NCBI GenBank assembly: GCA_035606235.1
Contig: DATNFU010000019.1
Location: 1 to 64,000, forward strand
Length of the DNA: 64,000 nt
Reading direction: 5' to 3'
From: 66-474 sp035606235
GTDB taxonomy: Bacteria > Pseudomonadota > Gammaproteobacteria > Xanthomonadales > Rhodanobacteraceae
Within the stretch, counting starts at the first letter, position 1; each line of letters starts with the position of its first letter. This document shows, one piece after another, positions 9,646 through 18,888 of this stretch. The position numbers and the translations under genes were made by a program. The notes under the pieces are model-generated. The model saw nothing but the letters and a program-made list of their open reading frames with translations, was not told the DNA's origin and ran no database searches.

Positions 9646-9930
9646 TTACCAGCCCGGTTGCGCCCCGAGCGTGACCGCGGGTGTGCGCCCGGTTTCGAGC
9701 TGGGTATCGATCAGCAGGTCTATATAGTTGTCGATGCGCCGCGCGCGCGCGCGGCTGCTGCTGCGCGCCATCTCGTGGCGCATCGCGGAGATTGCCGCGG
9801 CCCCTTGCTTGGCCTTGATGGCGAATTGCCGGCGTTGCGCGGCGTTGCTGCACAACAGTGCGGCCGCCTGATTGAAGCGACGCTCCTCCTCCAGCACCGC
9901 GATCATGTCCAGCAGATTGGTGTTATCCAT
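9646..9930 (-). CDS. Small hypothetical protein, distal gene of a two-gene unit
   Basis: A 94-residue protein without a family I recognise. It is predicted to be mostly helical and soluble, with EEERRFNQAAALLCSNAAQR near the start and a basic stretch SSSRARARRID near residue 60. A strong Shine-Dalgarno (GGGAGG) lies seven bases before the ATG at 9930, which supports translation. The upstream gene in the same direction ends only 16 bases before, so both are probably co-transcribed. No function is inferred. Confidence 0.6.
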   Translation of the reverse strand: MDNTNLLDMIAVLEEERRFNQAAALLCSNAAQRRQFAIKAKQGAAAISAMRHEMARSSSRARARRIDNYIDLLIDTQLETGRTPAVTLGAQPGW

Positions 9931-9946
9931 GGCTCGCCTCCCTTCG

Positions 9947-10207
9947 TCAATGAATGGCGCTTCCCGCGCCGGATGGATGGGCATGCCCGGCTTCGCGCGG
10001 CCGCGCGCGCGGGCGGTCATGTCTCGAATCGCTGCCGCTGAACAACCAGCCGATCACTGCGACCAGTGCGCCGGCGACCACCGGATGGCGCCGCGCTTGC
10101 CGGAACAGGCCGGCCAGGGCGCCGCGCTTGCGCCGATGCGCGCGTAGGCGCGCCGCCAGCACGGCGCCGTTGCGCGCGTGCGAGTCGGAGGAGTGGGTGT
10201 GGTGCAT
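9947..10207 (-). CDS. Small basic single-span membrane protein, hypothetical
   Basis: An 86-residue protein: a His/Ser-rich N-terminus (MHHTHSSDSHARNG), a strongly basic segment with LRAHRRKRG, one short helix (HPVVAGALVAVIGWLFSG, about residues 48-65), and a charged tail. A near-perfect AAGGAGG lies six bases before ATG 10207, the strongest ribosome-binding site in the area, so expression is likely. Upstream in-frame codons would only add unsupported sequence. It probably forms a unit with the 94-residue gene downstream and is divergent from ligD. No family is recognised. Confidence 0.62.
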   Translation of the reverse strand: MHHTHSSDSHARNGAVLAARLRAHRRKRGALAGLFRQARRHPVVAGALVAVIGWLFSGSDSRHDRPRARPREAGHAHPSGAGSAIH

Positions 10208-10476
10208 GGGATTCCCTCCTTGGAATCGAGCGGGCGTCCTGCCCTTTGAGCTTTGAAGCATAGCCGGCGCATGTTTAGATGTTGTCAAGACGGCGTCGAG
10301 GCTTGCACGGCCGGCGCGGCAGGCGGTCAGGCGCTCCTTCGGGCGCTGGCAACGCTGGCATTGAGGCGGGATTTTGAGATCGCGCCACGGAGTTCTTGCC
10401 CAGGACTGCGTGGTGCCTCTTCAGTAGCCCCGCCGTTTTCACATGCCGGAATGGAAACCAATGCTAGGCTCGAATC

Positions 10477-12981
10477 ATGGCAGGAAGCCATCACCAGCAT
10501 CTGGAGACCTATCGGCGCAAGCGCGATTTCCAGCACACGCCGGAACCTGCCCGTACGCCGCGGCGACGTGCCGCGCGCGCAGCCGAAACCGCCGAGCGGC
10601 GCTTCGTGGTCCACTTGCATCATGCGCGACGCCGGCATTTCGACTTGCGTCTGCAGGTCGGGGGTTCGCTGCGCAGCTGGGCCGTGCCGAAGGGGCCTTC
10701 GCGCGATCCCTCGATCAAGCATCTGGCGGTGCAGGTGGAAGACCATCCGCTCAGTTACGCGGCGTTCGAGGGCACGATCCCGGAAGGCCATTACGGTGCC
10801 GGCACTGTCGCGATCTGGGACGAGGGCACCTGGAGCACGGATGAATCGGCCACGCGGCAACTGGAGAAGGGACATCTGCGTTTCGAACTGCACGGCGCAC
10901 GTCTGCGCGGCCGCTGGTCACTGATCCGCACCGGTTCCAAATCGTCCGACAAGCCGCAGTGGCTGCTGATCAAGGGTGAGGATTCCTACACCGATCGCGG
11001 CGACGTTGCCGACGACACGCCGCTGTCGCAGTGGAAGGTGGAACACCTGCAGAAAGAAGCGGCTCAGTCGGGTTCGCGCAAGACCACGCGCAGCGTTCGC
11101 CGCACGAAAGCGCGCGCCGCTGAAGCCAGCCAGCTTTCGCCGCAGGATTTCGGCTTTCAGCTGGCCCGGCTGCATCAACGTGCGCCGTCGGGTTCGAACT
11201 GGCTGCACGAAGTGAAATACGACGGCTACCGCATGCTTGCATGGCGCGATCACGACAAACTGCAATTGCTTTCGCGCAACCATCTGGACTGGACCGATCG
11301 GCTGCCGCGCATCGTCGCGGCGGTGCGCGCGCTGGAATGCAGAAGCTGCGCACTGGATGGCGAGCTGGTGGTGTTCGACCACGAGGGCCACACGCGCTTT
11401 GACCTGCTGCAACAGGAATTCACCCGCGCCCATGCAGATGCCACGCATTACGTGGTGTTCGATTTGTTGATGCTGGATGGCAAGGATCTGCGCGACCGGC
11501 CGTTGCAGGAGCGCAAGGCCGCGCTTTCGAGGTTGCTGGAACGGGGCCATGCGAAACGCGCCGACGATGTGCTGATGCTTTCGGGCTTTATCCAGGGCGA
11601 GGGCGCGCTGGCCTACAAGCGCGCGTGCGAAGCGGGCCTGGAAGGCGTGATCAGCAAGGCGATTGAAGCGCCGTACGCGACTGGCCGCAACGATGCATGG
11701 CGCAAATTGAAGTGCATCGACTCCGATGAATTCGTGATCGTGGGCTACACCGCCGGGCGCGGTTCGCGCGGCGCATTGGGGGCGCTGTTGCTGGCCGAGC
11801 CGCGCGAGCAGGGTTGGCATTACGTCGGCCGTGTCGGCACCGGCATGGATGCGCCGATGCTGAAACGCGTGCATGGAATGCTGAAAGTCGCGCGCACCGC
11901 ACCGAAGTTGCTCAATCCGCCGGATGCAAAGCAGTTGCGCGGCGTCAAACCGGTATGGGTGAAACCCGAGCACGTGGTCGAGATCGCCTATCGTGGCCGC
12001 ACCGGAGATGACATGCTTCGTCAGGGCAGCTTCAAGGGCCTGCGTCCGGACAAGTCGCCGGGCGATCTGCGTGATCGGGATGCGGATGCCGATGAAGCCG
12101 CGCCGCAGGATTCGGTGATGCCGAAAATCGCACTGACCCATCCCGAGCGCGTGCTGATCGAAAAGCCGCGCGTGACCAAGCAATCCCTGGCCGACTTTTA
12201 TGTGGGTGTCGCCGATCGTCTGCTGCCCGGCATCGTCGGCCGACCGTTGTCGCTGGTGCGCTGTCCGGATGGCATCGGCAACCAATGTTTTTTCCAGAAG
12301 CACGGCATGCGCGGCATGCCGGAAGCCATCCGGGTCGGTACGCAACGCAATTCCAGGGGCGAGAACGAGGAATTCCTCTACGTGGATGGCATCGAAGGCG
12401 TGCTCGGCCTCGTACAGATGAACGTGATCGAGATCCACCCCTGGGGTTCGACCATTGCCGACATCGATCATCCCGATCGGCTGGTATTCGATCTCGACCC
12501 CGATCCCGGCGTGGCCTGGCCGCGCGTACGCGATGCCGCGAAACGGTTGCGCGAACGTCTGGCTGCGGTGAAGCTGCAAGGTTTCCTGCGCACTACCGGC
12601 GGCAAGGGTCTGCACGTAGTGGTGCCGCTGAATCCGCGTCCGGATTGGGAATCGGCCAAGGCTTTTTCCCAGGCGCTGGCACGCACACTGGAGGCCGAGT
12701 GGCCACGTGACTATGTCTCGGTGGCGACCAAATCCAAACGCAGCGGGCGCATCTTCGTGGATTACCTGCGCAACGCGCGCGGCTCCACCGCGGTGACCTC
12801 GTACTGCGTGCGCGCCCGCGAGGGGGCGGGCGTGGCCACACCGCTGCACTGGGAGGAATTGCCGAAGCTGCGCTCGGGTGCGCAGTACACGATCAAGAAT
12901 ATTTCGCGCCGATTGCAGAAGTTGCAGCGCGATCCGTGGGCCGGCATCGAGGAAGTGCGGCAGGCGTTGCCGCAGTCATGA
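10477..12981 (+). CDS. ligD: Multifunctional non-homologous end-joining DNA ligase LigD
   Basis: An 834-residue LigD that processes and seals double-strand breaks with Ku. Domain order is phosphoesterase, ligase, polymerase. The 3'-phosphoesterase domain (about residues 40-165) shows HLHHARRRHFDLRL and HYGAGTV. The ATP-dependent ligase domain (about 205-520) has the nucleotidyl lysine Lys247 in KYDG and a C-terminal OB fold. The polymerase/primase domain (about 550-834) has the metal-binding pair Asp672 and Asp674 in FDLDPDPG. No Shine-Dalgarno is visible; a TAGGCT hexamer ends exactly six bases before the ATG, which suggests a leaderless mRNA. ku lies 56 bases downstream. Confidence 0.96.
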   Translation: MAGSHHQHLETYRRKRDFQHTPEPARTPRRRAARAAETAERRFVVHLHHARRRHFDLRLQVGGSLRSWAVPKGPSRDPSIKHLAVQVEDHPLSYAAFEGTIPEGHYGAGTVAIWDEGTWSTDESATRQLEKGHLRFELHGARLRGRWSLIRTGSKSSDKPQWLLIKGEDSYTDRGDVADDTPLSQWKVEHLQKEAAQSGSRKTTRSVRRTKARAAEASQLSPQDFGFQLARLHQRAPSGSNWLHEVKYDGYRMLAWRDHDKLQLLSRNHLDWTDRLPRIVAAVRALECRSCALDGELVVFDHEGHTRFDLLQQEFTRAHADATHYVVFDLLMLDGKDLRDRPLQERKAALSRLLERGHAKRADDVLMLSGFIQGEGALAYKRACEAGLEGVISKAIEAPYATGRNDAWRKLKCIDSDEFVIVGYTAGRGSRGALGALLLAEPREQGWHYVGRVGTGMDAPMLKRVHGMLKVARTAPKLLNPPDAKQLRGVKPVWVKPEHVVEIAYRGRTGDDMLRQGSFKGLRPDKSPGDLRDRDADADEAAPQDSVMPKIALTHPERVLIEKPRVTKQSLADFYVGVADRLLPGIVGRPLSLVRCPDGIGNQCFFQKHGMRGMPEAIRVGTQRNSRGENEEFLYVDGIEGVLGLVQMNVIEIHPWGSTIADIDHPDRLVFDLDPDPGVAWPRVRDAAKRLRERLAAVKLQGFLRTTGGKGLHVVVPLNPRPDWESAKAFSQALARTLEAEWPRDYVSVATKSKRSGRIFVDYLRNARGSTAVTSYCVRAREGAGVATPLHWEELPKLRSGAQYTIKNISRRLQKLQRDPWAGIEEVRQALPQS

Positions 12982-13037
12982 CGGGTAATCGCAACCTGGA
13001 TTTTACGCTCAAGGACACGCAGCCAAGGAGAACCACC

Positions 13038-13940
13038 ATGGCAGGAAGACCCATCTGGAGCGGCACCATCAGTTTCGGCCTGCTCAATATTCCAGTGCAG
13101 TTGCTGACCGCCGAGCGGCATACCGACCTGCATTTCCGCATGCTGGATTCGCGCAACAACGCGCGCATCCGTTACGAACGCATCAACGAGGAAACCGGCG
13201 AAGAGGTCCCCTGGAAGGACATCGTGAAAGCGTTCGAGTACGACAAGGGTTCGTATGTCGTGCTGGAGAAGGAGGATTTCGCCAAGGCCGCACCGGAATC
13301 CACCGAGTCGGTGGATATCGAGGCTTTCGTCAATCCGGACTCGATCGGCGCGGAGTATTTCGAAAAGCCTTATTACCTGGTTCCGGCCAAGAAAGCCGAG
13401 AAGGGTTACGTGCTGCTGCGCGAAACCCTGAAGCGGCTGAAGACCGCCGGGCTTGCGCGGGTGGTGATCCGCACGCGCGAATATCTGGCACTGGTGCTGC
13501 CGCGCGACGAGGCGCTGCTGCTGATGCTGCTGCGTTTTCCGCAGGAGCTGGTGCCCGCCGATGAATACGCGTTTCCCGACAAGAAGCCGGCCGCCTATCG
13601 GATCAGCGCCAAGGAATTGGAGATGGCCGAATCACTGGTGAAATCCATGGTCGGTAAATGGCAGCCGCAGAACTACCACGATGATTTCCGCGAGCGCCTG
13701 GTTGCGGTGATCGAGGAGCGGGTCAAGGCCAAGGGCGTGGTGCGCACCCCGACCGCCGCCGAAACCGAGTTGCCCAAAAACGCCGCCACCAATGTGGTGG
13801 ATTTCATGTCGCTGCTGAAGAAAAGCATCGATGCCAAGCAGCGCACTCCGGCGAGGGACGTCCCCACCGGGAAAGCGCCGGCGAAATCGGCCAAGGCGAC
13901 TACACGCAAGCGGCCCGCGCGCAAGCGCAAAGCTTCCTGA
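13038..13940 (+). CDS. ku: Non-homologous end-joining DNA-end-binding protein Ku
   Basis: A 300-residue bacterial Ku, the homodimeric ring that binds broken DNA ends and recruits LigD. It starts with the typical RPIWSGTISFGLLNIPV, continues with the Ku core (FRMLDSRNNARIRYERIN, YLVPAKKAEKGYVLLRE) and ends in a Lys/Arg/Ala-rich tail from about residue 265, which in related proteins adds non-specific DNA affinity. ATG 13038 has AAGGAG at the right distance and is chosen over in-frame codons from 12936 that lie inside ligD. Placement directly after ligD supports a repair operon. Confidence 0.95.
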   Translation: MAGRPIWSGTISFGLLNIPVQLLTAERHTDLHFRMLDSRNNARIRYERINEETGEEVPWKDIVKAFEYDKGSYVVLEKEDFAKAAPESTESVDIEAFVNPDSIGAEYFEKPYYLVPAKKAEKGYVLLRETLKRLKTAGLARVVIRTREYLALVLPRDEALLLMLLRFPQELVPADEYAFPDKKPAAYRISAKELEMAESLVKSMVGKWQPQNYHDDFRERLVAVIEERVKAKGVVRTPTAAETELPKNAATNVVDFMSLLKKSIDAKQRTPARDVPTGKAPAKSAKATTRKRPARKRKAS

Positions 13941-14297
13941 GCTGCGAGCCGTTTTCCCGCAGCCTCATCGCCGCTATACTTTCGCGTCTTTGGCGCCTGC
14001 GGCCGTGGTGGAGCGCGAAGCGAGGAACGCTCTGAACTTCCAACCTTTGCACCGGCGCTCTGCTCTTGAGCCAAGGGGTCAAGGCTGCGCGTTATGCGAA
14101 GCAAAGTAATGCATCGCGTGCGCAGCCGAAGGCACGGCAGGATGCCGAGGGCGGTTGCTTGACGAGATCATGGATGATGGAGGCTGGCAACGAAGCATTG
14201 CATAGCAATGGCTTCGGCGGCGTAGGAGCATGGCGATGTGCGTAAGAGCGAATATTCACGCGATTCCAACAGACATTCTTAGAACTGGAGCTTGCCC
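13941..14297 (+). other. 357-base gap with a promoter-like element, no gene seen
   Basis: No protein frame is convincing here. A TATACT hexamer at 13975-13980 lies 17 bases after TTTTCC (13952-13957), a plausible sigma-70 promoter pointing right, about 320 bases before the cytochrome start. Small inverted repeats occur, such as CGGCA-GGA-TGCCG near 14139 and GCATTGC-ATA-GCAATG near 14195. A long leader or a small RNA is possible but not shown. Confidence 0.4.
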
Positions 14298-14831
14298 GTG
14301 AGCGATCACATGACCCCTTCCGATCGCACCTTCATGCGCCACTTTGCGATGATGATCGCGGGCCTGGCCGGGCTCGCCGTGATTTTCATCGTGATCGGCG
14401 CGATCGTTCGCGCGGCGCAGCCGACCGAGCCGAATACGACCGCGGTACGCGAAGCCGGCGAGCGGATCATGCCGGTCGGCGCCGATTACTCGGGCAGCAC
14501 CGGACGCGCGGCGATGCTCAGCGCGCAGGCCGCCGCGGCCAAGGCCGCCGCCTCGCAAGTCGCCTATGGCGGCACCACCGACGGCAAGACCATCTTCGGC
14601 CAGTTGTGCACGACCTGTCATAGCACCGGCGCCGCCGGAGCGCCAAAGATCACCGACAAGGCCGCATGGGCACCGCGCATCGCCGAAGGCATCGATACCC
14701 TGGTCAAGCATGCGATCGATGGTTACACCGGCCCGGACGGCAACCACATGCCGGCCAAGGGCGGCAATCCGGCGCTGACCGACGCGCAAGTCGAGGCGAC
14801 GGTGAAGTGGATGGTCTCCCAGGTCAAATGA
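14298..14831 (+). CDS. Membrane-anchored c5-type cytochrome c
   Basis: A 177-residue monoheme cytochrome. One N-terminal helix (about residues 16-37) anchors it, a low-complexity Ala-rich linker follows (AQAAAAKAAAS near 75-85), and the cytochrome domain has the heme motif CTTCH near residue 105 and a likely axial methionine in GPDGNHMPAKGG. The fold and spacing match cytochrome c5/CytC family electron carriers. It could feed the caa3 oxidase or another reductase; that is inference. GTG 14298 is chosen because a GGAG element stands seven bases before it; TTG 14292 and ATG 14310 are alternatives. Confidence 0.88.
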   Translation: MSDHMTPSDRTFMRHFAMMIAGLAGLAVIFIVIGAIVRAAQPTEPNTTAVREAGERIMPVGADYSGSTGRAAMLSAQAAAAKAAASQVAYGGTTDGKTIFGQLCTTCHSTGAAGAPKITDKAAWAPRIAEGIDTLVKHAIDGYTGPDGNHMPAKGGNPALTDAQVEATVKWMVSQVK

Positions 14832-15025
14832 TCGCCTGAGCACGTTCAGGCAGGCCAATGGATGGCCATGTTTCCCGAAAACGAAAGTGGCCCGCGCTGT
14901 GGGGCGGCGCGGAGAAAGACACGGATGTCGTGTCTCGGCTCGCCTTGAGGCAATGTGGTTCCAGGCGCTGGCTCACCCGCAAACGGGACAGGGGAAACGC
15001 CGCGCCGCTTCGGTATGATGGTGCC

Positions 15026-15730
15026 ATGAGCGGAGCGCAGCCGATCGTCCCGGGTTCCCAGGTGCCCGCGCAGTTTCCGCGCGAGCCGCTGGAGTTTGGG
15101 TTACCCGGCCCTGCCGGGCGGCTGGAACTTGCGACCGCGTGCGCCAAGCCTGGCGAAGCGCGCGCCGGCACCGCGATCATCTGCCATCCGCATCCGCAGC
15201 ATGGAGGCAGCCTGCGCAACAAGGTCGTCACGATGCTCGAACGGTCCCTGCGGGAATCGGGTCTCGACACGGTGCGCTTCAACTTCCGCGGCGTGGGCGA
15301 ATCGGAAGGAGCCTACGACGAGGGCGATGGCGAAAGCGGCGATCTGGTCGCCGTGGCGCAGTGGGTGCGGCGCGTGCGCCCGCAGGATGCGCTGTGGCTG
15401 GCGGGATTTTCCTTCGGCGCCTACGTCGCGCTGCGCAGCGCGCGTTCGCTGGCGGCGGACGTCCTGATCACGGTGGCTCCGCCGGTCGGGCGCTGGGATT
15501 TCGCCGGGGTGGCGATGCCGGAATGTCCATGGCTGATCGTGCAAGGCGAGGACGATGAGATCGTCGAGCCGCAGGCGGTATTCGATTGGGTCGAGACGCT
15601 GGCTCCACAACCGACGCTGGTGCGCATGCCGGAAACCGGGCACTTCTTCCATCGCCGGCTGATGGATTTGCGCGGTGCGGTGAAGAATGCCGTGCGGGGT
15701 TGGCTGCCAGTCTTGCGCACGACGGCGTGA
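15026..15730 (+). CDS. Alpha/beta hydrolase
   Basis: A 234-residue serine hydrolase of the small dienelactone-hydrolase/KANL3-Tex30-like group. Catalytic elements visible are the nucleophile elbow GFSFG, an acidic residue in QGEDDEIV, and the histidine in PETGHFFHRR. The N-terminal part has HPHPQHGG, typical of this subfamily. The substrate is unknown. TATGAT ends six bases before the ATG at 15026 and no Shine-Dalgarno is present, so the mRNA may be leaderless. It overlaps the following ATPase gene by four bases (GTGA). Confidence 0.9.
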   Translation: MSGAQPIVPGSQVPAQFPREPLEFGLPGPAGRLELATACAKPGEARAGTAIICHPHPQHGGSLRNKVVTMLERSLRESGLDTVRFNFRGVGESEGAYDEGDGESGDLVAVAQWVRRVRPQDALWLAGFSFGAYVALRSARSLAADVLITVAPPVGRWDFAGVAMPECPWLIVQGEDDEIVEPQAVFDWVETLAPQPTLVRMPETGHFFHRRLMDLRGAVKNAVRGWLPVLRTTA

Positions 15731-16836
15731 TCGCCGAGCGCGTGGATTCTTTAAAGCGTGAATCCCGGGTGCCGATTTCGGCGCGCTACGCGCAAGGCGT
15801 GACCGCGCGCGAATGGCAGGATGATCCCGCACAACGCGCGGTGCTGGCCGAATTCGATCGTCTGCGCGCGCAACTGATTGCCGCAAAACCCGGATGGCTG
15901 GCGCACTGGCGGTCGAGCGGCCCGCCCCGCGGGATTTATCTATGGGGCGCCGTCGGCCGCGGCAAGACCATGCTGATGGATCTGTTCGTCGAGTCGCTGC
16001 CGCCGGGAGTGGCGGTACGTGCGCACTTCCATGGCTTCATGCTGGGCGTGCACGCGCAATTGCGAACCTTGGGCGAGCGGCGCGATCCGTTGCGCGAGGT
16101 CGCGGCGCAACTCGCGCAACGCGCGCGCGTGTTGTGCCTGGACGAGTTCCAGGTCGAGGACATTGGTGACGCAATGATCCTGGGCAACCTGCTTGACGCC
16201 TTGTTCCGCAAGGGTGTGACGCTGGTAACCACGTCCAACACCGCGCCCGGCGCGCTGTATCGCGGCGGTTTGCAACGCATACGGTTCATGCCGGCCATCG
16301 CGCTGATTGAACGCCAGTGCCAGGTGCTGGAAATGATCTCGCCGCATGATTGGCGACTGCGCGCGCTGACCCGCGCGCCGGTGTACCTGACGCCGCCGGA
16401 CGATCACGCGGAACGTGCGCTGGCCGCACTGTTCGGCAGCCTCGCGCGCGCCCCGGTGCAGGAGGGCGGCACATTGCTGATCAACGAGCGCACCATCCCG
16501 CTTCGCCGCGCGTGCGCGCAAGTGGCCTGGTTCGAGTTCGATGCGTTGTGCGAGGGTCCGCGCGGCGCAGCCGATTACATTGAACTCGCGCGCGCGTATC
16601 CGGCGATCCTGATTTCCGACGTACCGCAGTTCACGCCGATGACAGAAGATGCCGCGCGCCGCTTCATCCAGTTGATCGATGAACTCTACGAGCGTCGCGT
16701 CAAGCTGGCGCTGTCGGCCGCCGCGCCCGCGATCGACCTGTACGACGGCACGCGCTTGCGCGCGGGGTTCGCACGCACGGCCAGCCGCTTGATCGAGATG
16801 CAAAGCACCGCATATCTGGCCGAAGCGCATCGGTGA
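15727..16836 (+). CDS. zapE: ZapE/AFG1-like cell-division ATPase
   Basis: A 369-residue AAA-type P-loop ATPase of the AFG1/ZapE family; ZapE acts on the FtsZ ring in Escherichia coli. Visible motifs are Walker A GAVGRGKT (about residues 78-85), Walker B VLCLDEFQVEDIGD, the sensor segment TLVTTSNTAPGALYRGGLQR, and the family C-terminus with DVPQFTPMTEDAARRFIQLIDELYE. The GTG start at 15727 overlaps the hydrolase stop and gives the normal length; the longer in-frame extension to 15586 lies inside the hydrolase and is rejected. Confidence 0.92.
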   Translation: MIAERVDSLKRESRVPISARYAQGVTAREWQDDPAQRAVLAEFDRLRAQLIAAKPGWLAHWRSSGPPRGIYLWGAVGRGKTMLMDLFVESLPPGVAVRAHFHGFMLGVHAQLRTLGERRDPLREVAAQLAQRARVLCLDEFQVEDIGDAMILGNLLDALFRKGVTLVTTSNTAPGALYRGGLQRIRFMPAIALIERQCQVLEMISPHDWRLRALTRAPVYLTPPDDHAERALAALFGSLARAPVQEGGTLLINERTIPLRRACAQVAWFEFDALCEGPRGAADYIELARAYPAILISDVPQFTPMTEDAARRFIQLIDELYERRVKLALSAAAPAIDLYDGTRLRAGFARTASRLIEMQSTAYLAEAHR

Positions 16837-17002
16837 ATTCCGTTCGGGAACGTCTGTGGCATTGGTCATGCCTTGAATCGCGTTCTCCGGCACCGATGTC
16901 GAAATGCCGCGCGCTGGATCGTCATTTGGACAAATCGGAGCTCGCGCGCATGACGAATGTCACTGCACGCGCCACGACTTCCGGCCCTGTCGCAAAAAGT
17001 AT

Positions 17003-17042
17003 TTGCATTTGAAAATAATTTCCAATATCTTTACCGTTCGGT
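17003..17042 (+). promoter_or_regulatory. Promoter with TetR-type operator before the efflux genes
   Basis: An AT-rich stretch holds TTGCAT (17003-17008) and TATCTT (17026-17031) with 17-base spacing, followed directly by the dyad ACCG-TT-CGGT (17033-17042) at the expected transcription start. Operators of this form are common for TetR-family repressors of RND pumps. No regulator gene is adjacent, so the repressor would act from elsewhere. Confidence 0.5.
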
Positions 17043-17110
17043 TCAGTTATATATCGGCCCACCGCCCGGCCCGAACCGCTGAGCCGTCCGCTCCCCCAAA
17101 AAGAACCACA

Positions 17111-18619
17111 ATGAGCCAACGATTCCCGTCATTTGCCTCGTCCGCACGCGGCCCGCTCGCCGGCGCGCTCGCACTGTTGCTCGCCGGCTGCGCGGTCGGG
17201 CCGAACTACCATCGGCCCGATGCGCCGGCGGTGGATCGCTACACCACGCAGCCGTTGCCGGCGCAAACCGTATCCGCCGACACGGCCGGCGGTGATGCGC
17301 AGCGCTTCCTGCAAGGGCAAAGCGTGCCGGATCGCTGGTGGACGACGTTCGGCAATGATGAGCTGACCCGTCGCGTGAACCAGGCGCTGGCGCACTCGCC
17401 GACGATCGCCTCGGCGCAGGCTTCGCTGCGCGAGGCGCAGGAAAACGCCGCCGCCGCCCGTGGCGGCTTGTTCCCGTCGCTGGATGCGAGCGCGGGGGGA
17501 ACCCGCGAGAAACAATCCGGCGCACAGTTCGGTGGCTCGGGCGCGGCATTCGGCAGTAGCCCGTTTACCGTCTACAACGCGGGCGTCAGTGTCGGCTATG
17601 TGTTCGACATCTTCGGCGGCGTGCGTCGCGGAGTCGAAGCGCAAACGGCGCTGGCCGACGCACAGCGCGCGCAACTGGATGCGACTTATCTGATCCTCGC
17701 CACCAATGTGGTGACGGCGTCGTTGCAGGAAGCGTCGCTGCGCGAGCAGGTGCGAGCGACCGAGCAGATCGCGGATTTCTTGCGCAAGGAGCTGGATATC
17801 GCGCAGAAGCAGCAGCAGATCGGCGCCAAATCGTTGTCCGACACGCTCGCGGTGAGCGCGCAACTGGCGAGCACCGAAGCCACGTTGCCGCCGCTGCGCA
17901 AGCAACTTGCCGCGACCCAGGATCAACTCGCGACTTATCTGGGCGTGACGCCCGCGCAATTGCAGCTGCAGCCGATCACGCTTGCGGACGTTACCTTGCC
18001 GCAGGACATTCCGGTGAGCCTGCCTTCGAGCATCGTTGCGCAGCGCCCGGATATCCGTGCCGCCTCCGCGCAATTGCATGCCGCGACCGCGCAGGTCGGC
18101 GTTGCCGTCGCCGACATGCTGCCGCAGCTCACCTTGTCCGGCAGCGTCGGCTCGCAAGCACTCCACAGCGGCGATTTGTTCTCCGCCGGCACCGGCGCAT
18201 GGTCGCTGGGATTGAGCTTGCTGCAACCGATCTTCCACGGTGGCGAACTGTTGCACAAGAAACGCGCGGCGCAGGCGGGCATGGATCGCGCGCTGGCGGA
18301 TTGGCGGCAGAACGTACTCACCGCATTCCAGAATGTTGCCGACACCCTGCAGGCGCTCGACTTCGATGCGCAAGGCTTGGCCGCGCAGAACACCGCCGAA
18401 CAAGCTGCCGCCCAGCGGTTGGAACTCACGCGCACGCAATACCAGGTCGGCGCGGTGGATTATCTGACCTTGCTGGATGCCGAACGCCAGTACCAGCAGG
18501 CGCTGATCCAGTTGATCCAGGCCCGCGCCGCGCGCCTGGCCGACACCGCCGCGCTGTATGCCGCGCTGGGCGGGGGTTGGCAGGGCAACGCCTCTCAAAT
18601 CGCTTCAACGAAGAAATAG
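17111..18619 (+). CDS. RND efflux outer-membrane lipoprotein (OprM/NodT family)
   Basis: A 502-residue outer-membrane factor. It has a lipoprotein signal with lipobox LLAGC (cysteine near residue 29) followed by the family hallmark AVGPNYHRP. Two OEP repeats follow, each with long amphipathic helices that build the periplasmic tunnel, for example EAQENAAAARGGLFPSLD and LLDAERQYQQALIQLIQARA. It would form the exit duct for the adaptor and pump encoded downstream. ATG 17111 is preferred because it places the signal sequence at the N-terminus. A 310-base structured gap separates it from the adaptor gene. Confidence 0.94.
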   Translation: MSQRFPSFASSARGPLAGALALLLAGCAVGPNYHRPDAPAVDRYTTQPLPAQTVSADTAGGDAQRFLQGQSVPDRWWTTFGNDELTRRVNQALAHSPTIASAQASLREAQENAAAARGGLFPSLDASAGGTREKQSGAQFGGSGAAFGSSPFTVYNAGVSVGYVFDIFGGVRRGVEAQTALADAQRAQLDATYLILATNVVTASLQEASLREQVRATEQIADFLRKELDIAQKQQQIGAKSLSDTLAVSAQLASTEATLPPLRKQLAATQDQLATYLGVTPAQLQLQPITLADVTLPQDIPVSLPSSIVAQRPDIRAASAQLHAATAQVGVAVADMLPQLTLSGSVGSQALHSGDLFSAGTGAWSLGLSLLQPIFHGGELLHKKRAAQAGMDRALADWRQNVLTAFQNVADTLQALDFDAQGLAAQNTAEQAAAQRLELTRTQYQVGAVDYLTLLDAERQYQQALIQLIQARAARLADTAALYAALGGGWQGNASQIASTKK

Positions 18620-18685
18620 CACTCGTGCGGCCAGGGATGGTCGCTGTTTGATTTTTGGCGATCAAGGACGATCGCGCAATGTTTC

Positions 18686-18706
18686 GCAGGCAGGATGCCT
18701 GCTTTT
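18686..18706 (+). terminator. Putative intrinsic terminator after the outer-membrane factor gene
   Basis: A seven-base-pair stem GCAGGCA/TGCCTGC with a three-base loop is followed by TTTT, 67 bases after the stop at 18619. The T-run is short, so attenuation rather than full termination is possible. Confidence 0.5.
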
Positions 18707-18866
18707 GACCGCCGTCATGGAGGATCGCAAAAGGCAAACCGGTGGACAGGAAGCCCACTTCTGGATTCCGCCACGAATGGCTGCAACACACGAATCATTT
18801 GTTGAATCGGCGAGCAAGGACGTTCGCACAAAGAATTTCGATCAGGGACGATAAAAATTGAAAAGC

Positions 18867-18888
18867 GCAGACAGGAAGTCTGCTTTTT
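18867..18888 (+). terminator. Second putative terminator/attenuator before the adaptor gene
   Basis: A six-base-pair stem GCAGAC/GTCTGC with loop AGGAA is followed by TTTTT. It lies 42 bases before the adaptor start and could attenuate read-through into the pump genes. It is a diverged copy of the hairpin at 18686. Confidence 0.45.
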
